This document shows positions 1 through 10,979 of a DNA stretch of 64,000 nucleotides, piece after piece. Position numbers and translations under genes: made by a program. Within the stretch, counting starts at the first letter, position 1. The number at the start of each line of letters is the position of its first letter. Source of the stretch: Siderastrea siderea (lineage: Eukaryota; Cnidaria; Anthozoa; Scleractinia; Rhizangiidae); contig OZ034975.1 in the NCBI GenBank assembly GCA_964030785.1, positions 17,215,642 to 17,279,641 on the forward strand. Reading direction: 5' to 3'. The notes under the pieces are model-generated. The model searched no databases, was not told where the DNA came from, and saw only the letters and a program-made list of their open reading frames with translations.

Positions 1-89
1 AAAGGAGAAAACACGAATGAATTAGCTTTAACCGCTGTTGGTATTAAGAATTTGAAATTTATGCCATTCTGTTCAGAGATGGTTGGACG

Positions 90-135
<46 letters not shown>

Positions 136-255
136 GATATAGCTGCGGAAACCACCACATGCTGCGGAAACCACCACATGATAAGTCGCAACCCCTTTAT
201 GTATTGTGCAGTGGCATAGGCAAGGTACAAAAAAAATCAATTTTTTAAAGGCTCT
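1..255. other. Left-edge non-coding sequence with a TTA microsatellite
   Basis: No exon is recognised here. A perfect TTA trinucleotide run occupies about 91-134 and is followed by a short direct repeat (a gcggaaaccaccacatg-type unit repeated twice around 144-181). The missing 5' exons of the GMC/hydrolase gene, if they exist, lie to the left of the window or are not recognisable here. Confidence 0.6.
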
Positions 256-1950
256 TTAAGAACGGTGCCTCCCATCCTCGGAGACCCAGGGGCAGCTAGT
301 CGGAACAACGGGATTTTCATGGGCGAAAGTTTACAACAAGAGCGGGAGAGCCCCTGGGCACTTACTCTTACCGAACAAGTTCCAGAAGCGTTTGAAATCC
401 CGCCTTCTGATTGGCCAAAATATTTTTCTGGCCAATCAGCGAAGAGGAACAGCCGGGCGCCTCTCGTGTCTTCTTACACGAGGTTGTTTTCCTCATCGAA
501 CGCTGTAGTAGCGTGGCCCGTTCTACGGGAACATTTTTGAGGAAAGCTTCAGAAAAAATAAATAAATAATAAATAAACGAAGTCGAGGAAATCGCAAACT
601 ATAACGTGGCCGCAAGAAAAAAAAACAGTCAGGGAATTTTTCACGGCGGACTTATCGAAGGTAGCGCAAATTTTTAGAACTAGCGACTTCCCCTTTCTCC
701 AATGTAACTAATTATTTCTCCTTCTTCGTTGATCTTCGTCTGAAACTTTCCATCTCTGATGCACGGGCCACGCAACTATGTTGATCGAGCGTGTCATGTC
801 ACGTACTAGAGAGAACTAGTTCTCTCTAGAACGTGACATGACCGACGTGGCATCGACCGTTAAGCAGAAAATCGCCCAGATCGGCCTCCAGAAGCTCGGA
901 AAAGCAATAAAAACGCAGCAAACACATAGCAGGTAACGTTTTTCAAAATGTATTTCCGTTTTAACGCATTTTCAGAGGAAAAGCGCCGATTATTTTCCAT
1001 CGAATTTCAGTTCCATACAAACACTCATATTACGCTTTGGTTAACTGTGGTTCCCACGTTCGAGCGACATAGTTGCGTGGCCCGTGCATCGGAGATTCCC
1101 GTGGAAAGTTTCAGACGTAGTTCAACGAAAATAATTAGTAACGTAGTTTACTCGAGAAGCTATTAGCCTCATGCAACACTTGAGGAAGGGGAAGTCGCTG
1201 TGAGTGTTTGTTTTCTTGCGGCCACGTTATAGTTTGCGATTTCCTCGACTTCGTTTATTTATTATTTATTTTTTCTGAAGTTCTCCTCAAAAATCTTCCC
1301 GTTGAACGGGCCACGCTACTACGGCGTTCGATGAGGAAAACAACCTCGTGTAAGAAGACATAAGAGTCGCCCGGCTGTTCCTCTTCACTGATTGGCCAGA
1401 AAAATATTTTTCTGGCCAATCAGAAGGCGGGATTGCAAACGCTTCTGGAACTCGTTCGGTAAGAGTAAGTGCCCAGGGGCTTTTCTGCTCTTGTTGTAAA
1501 CTTTCGCCCATGAAAATACCGTTGTCCCGACTAGCTGCCCCTGGGTCTCCGAGGATGGGTGCCTCCTAATATAAATGTATTTTTGCAAAGGTTACGACTA
1601 TGGCGAAAAAGCAGATCTTAGCAGGGGTTACTGGAATCCAAAAAGAAAAATGTGGGTAACCACGCATTTTTCAGAGATATTGAAGCAACGATAATTCTAA
1701 AAAACTGTCAAAATACAAATAATGCATGACAACTTCTTTCCAAATTTAAGCTCAGTTATCTCTGAAAAATGCGTGGTTACCGCCGATTTTCTTTTTGGAT
1801 TTTGATAGCCCTTGCTAAGATCTACTTTTTCCACGTAGTTATAAACCGCGCAAGAATATTGTTGTATTAGTTGCCAATTCCTTAAGAAAACCGAATATCC
1901 TGAGATGCACAAAACGTATGCGCAGTAACAAAAGGAGGCACCGTCCTTAA
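256..1950. mobile_element. TTAA-flanked foldback element, host of a Mutator-like insertion
   Basis: The sequence TTAAGAACGGTGCCTCC at 256-272 is matched, inverted, by GGAGGCACCGTCCTTAA at 1934-1950, so a TTAA-flanked element with a terminal repeat of about 13 bp is likely. Inside it lies a second inverted repeat, with arms around 1611-1682 and 1756-1826 that share the (R)TAACCACGCATTTTTCAGAG core. A Mutator-like foldback occupies 273-1557. Without that insertion the element is about 400 bp. Its right TTAA is also the left TTAA of the next MITE. A diverged relative is visible at about 59011-59170. No transposase is visible. The family assignment is inferred from the TTAA ends. Confidence 0.5.
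273..1557. mobile_element. Mutator-like foldback element, copy 1
   Basis: This 1285-bp element begins CATCCTCGGAG and ends CTCCGAGGATG. It is flanked by a perfect 9-bp duplication, GGTGCCTCC, at 264-272 and 1558-1566. The arms are long inverted repeats of several hundred bases that meet near a 50-bp near-palindrome at 793-842. A 9-bp target duplication with long inverted repeats is typical of Mutator-like (MULE) non-autonomous elements; that superfamily call is inference. The reading frames at 265-540 (+) and 1287-1511 (-) are the two arms of the same repeat and are not genes. One arm is longer than the other (about 850-1200 carries extra sequence). Confidence 0.82.
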
Positions 1951-2541
1951 CCCCATTCTGCCTGGGGGGCACATTGTGCCCGCGCTGACTAATGAACGAA
2001 TTATAACTTTTAAACGGCTAGACGGATAATCACCAAATCTCGTGACTTTTCCTAAAATTTATCAAAGAAAATTTTCCTGTGTCAATGACGTATCTATGGT
2101 GATTGACGTTTCCATAGCAACCGTCTTCTCACGAGGTGTTTTGACTATTTTCTGTCTTTTTTCAGTCTTTTTTTCAGTTTTTTCCCCTTCGTTTGTAAGA
2201 AGAACGCAATCCTTTACTTTTTTGTGCTTGTTTTGATTAAGTATGTTTCTAAGAACAAATTCATATTTTTCGATGACGTCATTGTCAACCGTATGACTGC
2301 ATGCTCGGGATCCAAGCTGGCGGCTCAAAATTCAAAATGGTTCCATGACGTCATTGTGACGTCATGAAACGTCATAATCGACACGTCATCAACCCAATCT
2401 GTTAAGCTAATGACGTGCAAAAACGTGCCAAGTTTCATCACAAGAGCAAGATTACTTTTCGAGATATATAGGAGGGGCACTCTTTGTGCCCCCCCCCCCA
2501 GGCTCAGAAACTCAAAAAAAGTGCAGGCGAAATAGGGTTAA
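1947..2541. mobile_element. TTAA-flanked MITE, family 2, copy 1
   Basis: The element starts TTAACCCCATTCTGCCTGGGG and ends with CGAAATAGGGTTAA, so it has CCCTATT-type inverted ends and a TTAA at each side. A G/C homopolymer run lies just inside each end (about 1963 and 2490-2500). Related copies are at 40321-40937, 50378-50561 and 53976-54584. TTAA target sites with CCCT-starting termini are the hallmark of piggyBac-type transposons. No transposase is encoded. Confidence 0.8.
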
Positions 2542-2809
2542 AGCAGCGTCAAGCTAGCCCATATTTGCGTCGAGTTTGCACTGATGTCTTAAAGGTGATG
2601 GCCTCAGCTGCCATGAAACTTAAACTCCATATTTGCAGTGGAAACGCTTTTTAAGAAGAGAAAGAGACGCCTCGGTTAACATTTAACCCTGGATAAGCGA
2701 CAGTACTTAAAAAAAAAACTAGGCCAAGCACTCAAACCAACGCAAAACAGACGCTCTTATATGACAGTTTCTTTATCTTGCTAACGGTAGGTCATTTTGA
2801 GCTCTTCAG

Positions 2810-5800
2810 CCAAAGCACATAGACACCAAAGAGATGGTATACCGAATGATTCTTCATGAAAGTCGTGGTAAAAGATTTGCATTTCGTGGAGTCATGATCA
2901 AGTACGTTAAGAATAACTCATTTGGAGAAACTGGACTAGATGATACCACAACCTTGTTCTTTACTGTTTACCAAGGAAAAAGCTTCTCTGGAAAACCCGT
3001 GGGAACCGCAGCGCTTTATGTTACTCTGCCCAATTTCACGAAACAGCTAAGGACTGTTGAGATCACCCATACAGACAGCAAAGTGGAGAAGTTAAAATGG
3101 ATGTCCTGTTTTAGTTCATTTTTCTCTGGAAGTCTCTGGGAAGTATATGGCCCTATTACCACTAAGAAGACTGCCTTTGATCGTGACGCTCCACCAAGGA
3201 TAAAGAGACCACTTCGACTGAATGGGAAACTCCCTCAGGTTCATAAATGCATAACCAAAGATAAGGTATGACATAACAACACTAAATCTACTACTCTTTA
3301 TTGTCTTGTTGCTTCTTTACTTTAATCACTACTGTCGTTACTTTTTGTCACCTTTATCTCAATGGCATTGTGCAGGAATGCGGATTGATATCCAAGATTT
3401 AGAGCAATACCTAAGTCATGATTATAGAAAGCTCGTCTAATTTTCTGCTGTAAATCACCTTTTAAGATCAGGTCTTAGCTCCATTGTCCACACATTCGTC
3501 TTACCCCATTGGCTATTCAGTAGACCCCCTGCCCCCATTCTCAAGGCACGGCAATATCCAATCCCTCATTATACCTCGAACTGAAACTCGTTTTCCTTGG
3601 ATTAGCTTACAGATTTTTAGTCATTCACTATTACCTTTGTTCAACACGAACAGGGGTAAATATAAACATTCATTCATCCGTTCACCCATCCCTATGGCCA
3701 TCCGTCCTTTCGTCCGTCCGTACGTCTGTCCCTTTGTTCCTTCGTTTGTTTGTTTGTTCGATCGTTCGCTCGTTTCTTCCTTCCTTCCTTCCTTGCTTCC
3801 TTCCTTCATTCATTACGTTATTTATTTATTTATTTATTTCGGTTTTTTTCGGTTTTCTGCTCACGGTCAGCAATGCCATTGTTGACGTTGCTAAACAATT
3901 GTAGTTGCTCGTTTGCCTTCGGGCATTTGTACACATTTCGGATGGTCTAACTCGTGCAGGTGGTCCGGTAGTCGCAGACATGTTTGAGAAATAAATAGAA
4001 CAAAGAAAGCGTGTTCTCTCTGAGGGGTATTATCAAGACATTGTACGTGACAGAAGAATATGGTAGACAACTCGTTTCAATACCCTGTTATCAATGGCGT
4101 AAAAAAAGCTTTTTTTTCTTTCAAATGCATACAAACTCAAGTGAACTTCTCATGATCATTATTACAGGTTGAACTGCGCTTGACAAGATTTGAAGGAGGG
4201 AGAAAAGGACCAGTAGTGCTGTTCCACGGGTTGGGAGTGAATAGCGGGAGTGAGTACCATTGATATACCATTGAGTATCTCGTGGAAAATAGGCATGTGG
4301 CATTCTGATCATACTTATGCATCGCGTGTTTCACAATGTTTAATGCATTATCATATGGCTTGTTTCATCACGATATCTACATCGCAATTGACAAATCTGG
4401 ATATCTTATTTATTCAGGGGATAAAATTTTATTCGCGTTGTAGGAAAGGATGGAGTTGAGAGGGGAATCCACCAAACTGTCTTTTGTATTCCAAAATCCC
4501 GCAAAATGCTTGTTTCGTTATTTTGCGTATTGCCGTAAACGTCACAGCTTATTTCCACTTCAGGTATGATGTGTGGCTTGTCGATTGGCGAACGTCTTGT
4601 GATCTTCCCTGGGCGTTGTATCAGGACTACACTCTCGACGACTGCGCAACCTACGATTCTCCAGCAGCTATTAATAAAGTCCTGGAAATTACCCAACAGG
4701 TATTTTGGCCAACAAAATTCCTATCATCTGAAATAAGTTAGCCACAAATATGTTTACAGCTATTTCTGAACATGGCTACGTTCATTGTAATGAACAGGAC
4801 TTGATTCCTCTTGGATATAAAGCAACATAAGTTGGACTACCTAAGACTGTTTATCCTTGTGGTACCAATTATCAATTTGTATTGAAGTGTTAATGCGAGA
4901 ATAACCCCTCCTCGCTTTCCCCTAAAGTAGTGCGACCTAACCTTTTCCTTTTGTATAGCACATTTATTTATGTTTTGCTTGTTTGTTTGCCTTTAATAGA
5001 AAACAGTCCAAATAGTTTGCCACTGTGTGGGATGAGTGGTGTTTTTCGCTTCCCTTCTCTCCTGTACTCTTGAAGGCAAAGTTAGGAGTGTGATTTGTAG
5101 CCAACTTGCTGCAAACCCCATTCCTTCCCAGTTTAACAAACTGAATGCAGGGCTTTATTTCCCTGGTACAGCGGAGGCACTAGGAATTGATGGACTCACA
5201 GTGGACACAGATGACTATGTATCTTTAAGTGACAGGCTTTTTAACAACGTCGCGAAGGGCTTAAGCAAGCTTTTCTTGCCTTATGATGAATTATGCCAAA
5301 ATCCTGTTTGTCACAGGTAAGGGTTAAATACCATATCTCGTGATATCTTAGACGAACTTGTCATGCTTGCCTCAGTTATTATAGGTGATGATATCACGCT
5401 ACCTCTAGTTCAAGTTGCACGCAATCGGCCACTAAGCTCACTCTTGTTTGTTTCTATGTGCTTAACCATGTGAATTGTAGTGTTATGATGAAAAATTAAA
5501 TCCTTAAACATGTTCTACCTGACCGAAGTTTAAACAACGTTTAAACAGCGCTCGAAAATGACAATAAATGTGACGATCTTTAAGTCTTTAAGCTAACAAT
5601 AAAGAAAGCTTTTGTATAAGTCAAAGTATCAAAGGAAACAAAAGTTTGTTTTCGAACTAAACATGAAATAATACATAGTGTTTTTGAAATGTTGCAGGAT
5701 TACATTTATCTACGACCTTCTTTGGGAACACGAGAACTTAAACCCACTTACGCACGACTCTTTACACGAGTTCTTTGGTCACGTTACAACCAAGATAACG

Positions 5801-6645
5801 AAGCAGCTTGCTCTGGCAATGAGAAAACGGAGGCTGGTTTCTGCAACAGGCAAGGACATCTACTTGCCAGACGTGGAGAAAATAGGACCGTCTTAGTTCA
5901 GAAGCATACAAGAAGCATGTAAGGAGATTGCACATTCCTATATGTTTTATTGCTGGTAAGTTTGGTAGAGATATTGGTATTCTGTAGCAATTGCATGAGT
6001 AGCAGCACTCTCAGTGGCGCATACGGGATGGAATCAAACAAGACTCAACAAATCAACAAACAACTACAGGCTGTGGGTCTTTATGACGGGTTAGGCAAAC
6101 TTGTTTATGGTAAATAGGCGATTCAGTTACATCGGTTACAAGAACGTATATCTTTGGCAGACAAACACCAATTCGATCTGGACACAGTGGAAGAATAGCC
6201 ACCTTGTGGATTTGCCACTGCTAATTCCCATTCCTTATTATTTTACTTTGCAAGTACTGAGCGCTATCCAAACTGGCGCCATATTTAGTTCAATGACCTG
6301 GAAGCATCACATGTAAAATGCTAACTAGAATATACAGATATTTGCTATGCTAGTAACATTCAACCTCCTCCTTCAGGTGAAAAGAACAGTTGCTTCCTTC
6401 CTGCAAGCACGTTCAGAACATTTAACCTTGCAAAAGAAGCCCACCCCACTCAGGATTACACTTGGATCCAGATTCCAGGCTATGGACATCTGGACTGCAT
6501 AATCGGGAAGGCTGCGGTCCATGACGTTTACCCATACATTCTGAAGGCCTTGGACCCGTACGTGCAGGACGACTTACACCTCGACGAAATTGCTTGCCAC
6601 TCTGTAGTGAAAGCAGTCACATCTCTGAAGTCCAAAATTTTCTAA
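2810..6645 (+). pseudogene. GMC/cholesterol-oxidase-like alpha/beta hydrolase, C-terminal part, decayed
   Basis: Six exon fragments are recognisable: 2810-3265, 4168-4249, 4564-4699, 5000-5316, 5698-5955 and 6377-6645. Together they match the C-terminal half of the large GMC-oxidoreductase/alpha-beta-hydrolase proteins annotated as cholesterol oxidase in bacteria. Landmarks are VVLFHGLGVNS (oxyanion region), YDVWLVDWR, a nucleophile elbow reading VCHCVG with Cys where hydrolases usually have Ser, CHRITFIYDLLWEHENL, HIPICFIAGEKNSCFLP and the His-bearing PGYGHLDCIIG. The GMC flavin domain is absent, so the 5' part is outside the window or lost. Three defects are visible. A TGA at 5033-5035 follows the elbow glycine. 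A one-base frame change occurs at about 5888-5892, after LPDVEKIG. The exon expected between 4249 and 4564 (about 25 residues) was not found, and the phases do not join (1 against 2). Other junctions fit. Pseudogene is the simplest reading; assembly error is possible. Confidence 0.75.
3480..3850. repeat. Low-complexity CGTC/TTCC/TTTA simple-repeat tract in an intron
   Basis: This stretch lies in the intron between hydrolase exons 1 and 2. It is a chain of short tandem motifs (cgtccgtccg, gtttgtttgttcgatcgttcg, ttccttccttcc, ttatttatttatttattt). The reading frames through it are rich in Pro/Ser/Phe or Lys/Glu and are artefacts of the repeats. Confidence 0.8.
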
Positions 6646-7204
6646 GTCATATACACATTGCTTATCCTTTTCATTGTTGGATTTATACTAACTTTGCAAA
6701 TAGAGTTTTATATGACTGTTCACGCTTTGGTATTATAACCCGAAAAAGCTTGACATGTGTTTCCGAAGATAAATTTTTACTTTTGTACTGGAAGCTTCTT
6801 TTTCTCCATTAATTGTACTATTTGCCTCTTCCAGTATCGTGAAGCGTTTCTTGGAAATGTTAAATCGTCCAATTTGCACCATTTTCGTAAATTCTAAACC
6901 CCGCGAAAATTAAAGGCGTTTTTTATTGTCTTTTTTGATAATTAGGTCAAGGCGATGGCCCTCGGAAAAATCCGTTGCACCCCGCTGCTCCTCCAGCAGA
7001 AAAAAAAGTGGTACATGCTGACACCGAGAGTCTGGATGGCGATGATGAACTTATTTATCCTGAAGAAGCTAATGGTGTGTTTAACCCTAGTGAAGTAAAA
7101 ATTATCTGGGACAAGTTAAATGATATCACACCCTTAAAGGCGTTTCAGCATTGGCCTTCAAAGGCGACTAGGAAAGACGCGGTGAAGAACCAACCCAGGT
7201 ATGT

Positions 7205-7208
7205 TACT

Positions 7209-7250
<42 letters not shown>
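7205..7250. repeat. AT dinucleotide microsatellite
   Basis: About twenty AT units follow directly after the donor site of phosphoesterase exon 1 (exon end 7198). A shorter TA run lies at about 8930-8954. Confidence 0.9.
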
Positions 7251-7252
<2 letters not shown>

Positions 7253-7365
7253 CCGTTTTCAAAAACATTGCAACTTGAAAAATATATATACATATATACA
7301 TCTTTTGTCTTCACAACGCGAAAACAAAAGAATAAATATGAAAACAAAAGGTATAGTTAACAATT

Positions 7366-8922
7366 GGTTCATGCTTAGCGTGCGTACATCGAGTTATGGA
7401 TGCACGCGGGAAGTTTGGAGAGCACGAGAGAAGCGTAAGAGTTGCTCGAGGCGCAGCCGAGAGCAACTCTAGCTTCTTGAGTGCTCTCCAAACTTCCCAA
7501 GTGCATCCATAACTCGATGTACGTACAGCTAAAAGCATGAACCAATTGTTTTATAACATAGCCAGTGGAAATGCCGAAATAGTAGTTTTTCGCAAGGTGC
7601 CGCAGTTCTATTTCGCTTCCGTTGAAACCGTAAATTATAAGCAATACGAATCAGCGCGCAGTTGATTCAAAACTCAGTCACCGGTTACCATAAAAATCAA
7701 GAAAGAACGAGAAAAAAAAAGGGGGAAAGAGAAAAAAAGGAACAATAATCCATCACATGACTGAAAGAAAAAGGCGCCAAAACCTTGCGAAGTGTTGCCG
7801 CGTAGTTGCAGCGTTTCTTTGTAAAGCTGAATGAATCAATGAAATTGCTCCGAAGTGAACGTACGAGAATAATTTTTTGAAGAAGTCTTCCAATTATCGC
7901 TCTAAGATGTGGTATAAGATTGATGTTTCCTGAATAAAACTGTTGTATTCATCCTCCAAAGCGGATTGAAGCTGTATGGTTTCAGTATTGTAGCCGCGAG
8001 TCTGAGTTGAAACGAGCAGAAAACAAAGTGGAGGCCGCGGACGGAATGTGGTTTAACAACAATGAATCAAACAACTGGGAAAGCGATCATTCGACTTATT
8101 TTGGATTACGTTTTATTTTGTTTGAACATTTGGAGCTGCTTGAACACAGAGCTACATTGACTGCAGGTAAAACGATGTTATTTTGTGTAGTATATAGCCG
8201 GAAAAAATTCGTCCTTTCTGGTTGTCAGTGCTTATTTAGCTTGATTTTGGTAGGGAATCACCGAAAACGTGTGACACATTATTAAACGGTTCGCTTCAAT
8301 TTTACTGTGTTTTATTTTGTGTCATGTCTTGATATTTTGGTTTTTAAAGTTTTGCGTATAAAACCTACCCTTTGTGAACATTCGTTCAGAGAAGACGGTG
8401 AGTGAAATCGTAAACACAACGCCTAAGACTAATTAAGTTCGAGTTTCTTCAGTTTTTCAACAAAGTTCCTTGCTCGTCCTAAGAAATCAAACACTCTGCA
8501 ACAATTTCGCTACTGTAATCTCTCTCTAGTTTAACTCTCAGTGCTGTAAGGTGATTTTTCTTGGCCATTTACTCGCTGAGTTGCTCGCGAAGAAGACACT
8601 TTTTGTCGCTACAGGCAGAAAAAACCAAGTGTATTCTCATAACTCAACTGCATGCTTCGTTTTCGTTGGTCTTGCTCTTGCTTGTTGGCTGCTTTCGGGC
8701 TAAAAGATCAATGCCAAGAGAAAAAGTTGGAAGTTCTTCGCTAGTTTCTTCCAATGACTATCGGAAAGTTCAGCAACAGGAACTCGCCGCTAAACTCGAC
8801 GGAAAATTTGCAGCAAAATGCAACTGCACACGTCATGTTATATAGGCACGGCCGTGCGTATACAGAGATATACACCATGATGGTTCAATAGGAATTCGAT
8901 AGGACCAGCGCGCGAGCTATGT

Positions 8923-8926
<4 letters not shown>
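7366..8926 (+). repeat. Dispersed repeat family R1, copy 1
   Basis: The stretch starts with a hairpin whose arms (gtacatcgagttatggatgc and its inverse) flank about 130 bp, with a palindromic GCTCGAGGCGCAGCCGAGAGC at its centre. It continues with A-rich sequence, an aatgaatcaatgaaattgctccgaagtgaacg block and a terminal gaattcgataggaccagcgcg block. The same order of blocks recurs at 44455-45652, and single blocks recur around 41690-42030 and 52930-53060 (inverted). No transposase or reverse transcriptase frame is visible. It sits in an intron of the phosphoesterase gene. The class is unknown. Confidence 0.7.
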
Positions 8927-8954
<28 letters not shown>

Positions 8955-9836
8955 GGTCGAGTTATCCGGTGCATATTATCCGATTGATAACAAGCATATG
9001 GTTAACAAGCTTTCGAATTCTCTCTGATTATGAAAGCACAAGTTCAAGAAAAAGAACAAAAAAGTACGAGACCAACTTTCAAATCTTGCTGATACAAATT
9101 TCCTTTAGTTTTGATTACCTGTTAACGTTGTACGCTGACCTCCAGCTACACTTCTTATTCCTTCCAAAGTCAAGAAGGCCTTCTGTAAAACGCAATTTGC
9201 GCCTCCCACTATATTCGCATTCAAATAAGTCTGTTCGTTTTTTTTAACAAAACAAAAATAAATAAATAAATAAATAAACGTTACTAATCTTGCTGAAAGA
9301 CAAAAGGAAGACTTCTCATTTTCAGTGTTCGCTTAGGTTTCATGGCGAATGATTGACAAATTAACTTTTCGTTATTACGGAAGACCTTTTTATAGTGGAT
9401 TTTCTTGTCTTAAATATCAATTGAATATCTCCACATATCGTATTTTTAGCTATCATCCACCTACTGGCATCGACACAGAGAAAGTTGTAATTCGAGAGAT
9501 GCTGAATGCCAACGATCCAGTAAAGAACATGATCTTGTCAATGAGTGACCTCCACCTTGACTGTGACTGGAGTAAAGGCATGCACGACAGATTGCTGGAG
9601 TTTATGACTAAACTGGCGAGTGTAGCTGAGGTATTGCGTATTTAAAACTACACATTCACCCAGTGATCTATCATAAAGACGCGAATGTGGTTGTCATAAT
9701 GAACACTGTCTTTCTTTCCCATATCCGACGTAAGGCTTTCGCAAACATTAGCTAAATTGTGTTAATTTGGCATTTCAATAGATTAGGCGTCCACCAAGCA
9801 AACAGAATTAGCTTATTACAGCATAGCAATCATTTA

Positions 9837-9914
9837 CCATCATCATCATTGTCACAGTCATGATCATAATCACAATCATAATCATAATCATAATCGTTAT
9901 CGTAATCGTAATAA
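9837..9914. repeat. Degenerate CATAAT/CATCAT microsatellite
   Basis: This trinucleotide and hexanucleotide repeat lies in the intron between phosphoesterase exons 2 and 3. It creates an Ile/Val-rich reading frame that is not a gene. Confidence 0.85.
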
Positions 9915-10330
9915 TATCTAGTCAAACTAAAAATCTGGAAGACGAACCTCAGAGATTAAAAGATAGGGAAATAAAGAAAGTTGTATCATATCATTTGGTG
10001 AAACTGCGACCAAGCTGCGCCTTCTGTGACATAGAATTTAAAAGAACAGACATGATTTTAGGCCCGTGTCCTAAAATCACATCGAAAAATAAAGAAAAGC
10101 CATGTTTCACTAGACAAGTATGAATAAAACACAATACACTTATTATGTTGACACATAGTTTTGGGCTCCTGACTGACATAAAACCATCGTACACGTGCTG
10201 AACTGTTTGCTTTTAAATGTGAATATATGAAGTAACCACGTGTATAAACTACAGAAAATATAAGAAATAATGACAACCATCGCATTGAAAGTATAGTAAC
10301 TAATTAAACAACTGGATAAAAAGCAGAACC

Positions 10331-10397
10331 TGTACGAACGGGATTCGAACGCATGACCTAAGCAATACCAGTGCAGTGCTCTAATCAACTAAGCCAT
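10331..10397 (-). repeat. tRNA-derived SINE or tRNA-Thr-like pseudogene
   Basis: On the minus strand the sequence has a tRNA A-box-like segment (TTAGTTGATTAGAGC) followed, at normal spacing, by a B box (CGTTCGAATCCCG). The anticodon arm resembles CTGCA-CTGGTAT-TGC, which gives a GGT (Thr) anticodon in the parent, but the 3' half of the stem is mismatched. The acceptor stem does not pair. A degenerate tRNA or SINE head is therefore more likely than an active tRNA. It lies about 65 bp upstream of phosphoesterase exon 10462-10915. Confidence 0.65.
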
Positions 10398-10979
10398 CAA
10401 GTCAACTGGGAGCTGGTAATTCGTGAGTTCATATTAACCTGTAGATATTTGCTTTTTGCAGGTTTCATTGCACACCTTGATTCTTCTTGGAGATGTCGTG
10501 GAGATGTGGCTGGAGCCAATGACCCTTTCACCCCTTACTCTTCAGGAGCGCATCCCCAAATGGAAATCAAACGCGACTTGCCAAATGTTCTTTCAAACCG
10601 TGCGAAAAATGGCCGAAGAAGATGATGTCAAGGTTTTCTACGTAAGGGGAAGCCATGACCACGAGATGGACGCTAAAACATGCAAACAAATAATGGGAAA
10701 GAAAGTGGAATTCATTGACGGGACGCTCATATACTTGATCAACAGCGATGACGGACACGAGTACAGAATACGCTTTTCGCATGGACATGACTGGGACCTC
10801 TTTAACACATATTCCTTAGTTGACCCTGATGACCCCTTTGGTGGCAGACCAATAGAGTATTATGTCACAAGAGCAGTTGCTACCACAAAAGGCAGTTATG
10901 ACTGAGACCGAAGAGGTATATAAACATGTAGTTATGCTATAATCTTATCAATTCAATACAATCACCTAGAATATGATAC

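Noticed and set aside
265..540. 91-codon frame repeated at 1287-1511, 55411-55686 and 56454-56813
   Set aside because: It lies in the terminal arms of the Mutator-like foldback; the four versions are the same repeat in two orientations, without domain or splice support.
5033..5035. Selenocysteine at the hydrolase TGA
   Set aside because: The family has Ser here, not Cys, and further defects (frameshift, missing exon) favour decay; no SECIS-like element was identified.
10331..10397. Functional tRNA gene
   Set aside because: A and B boxes are present but the acceptor and anticodon stems do not pair properly.
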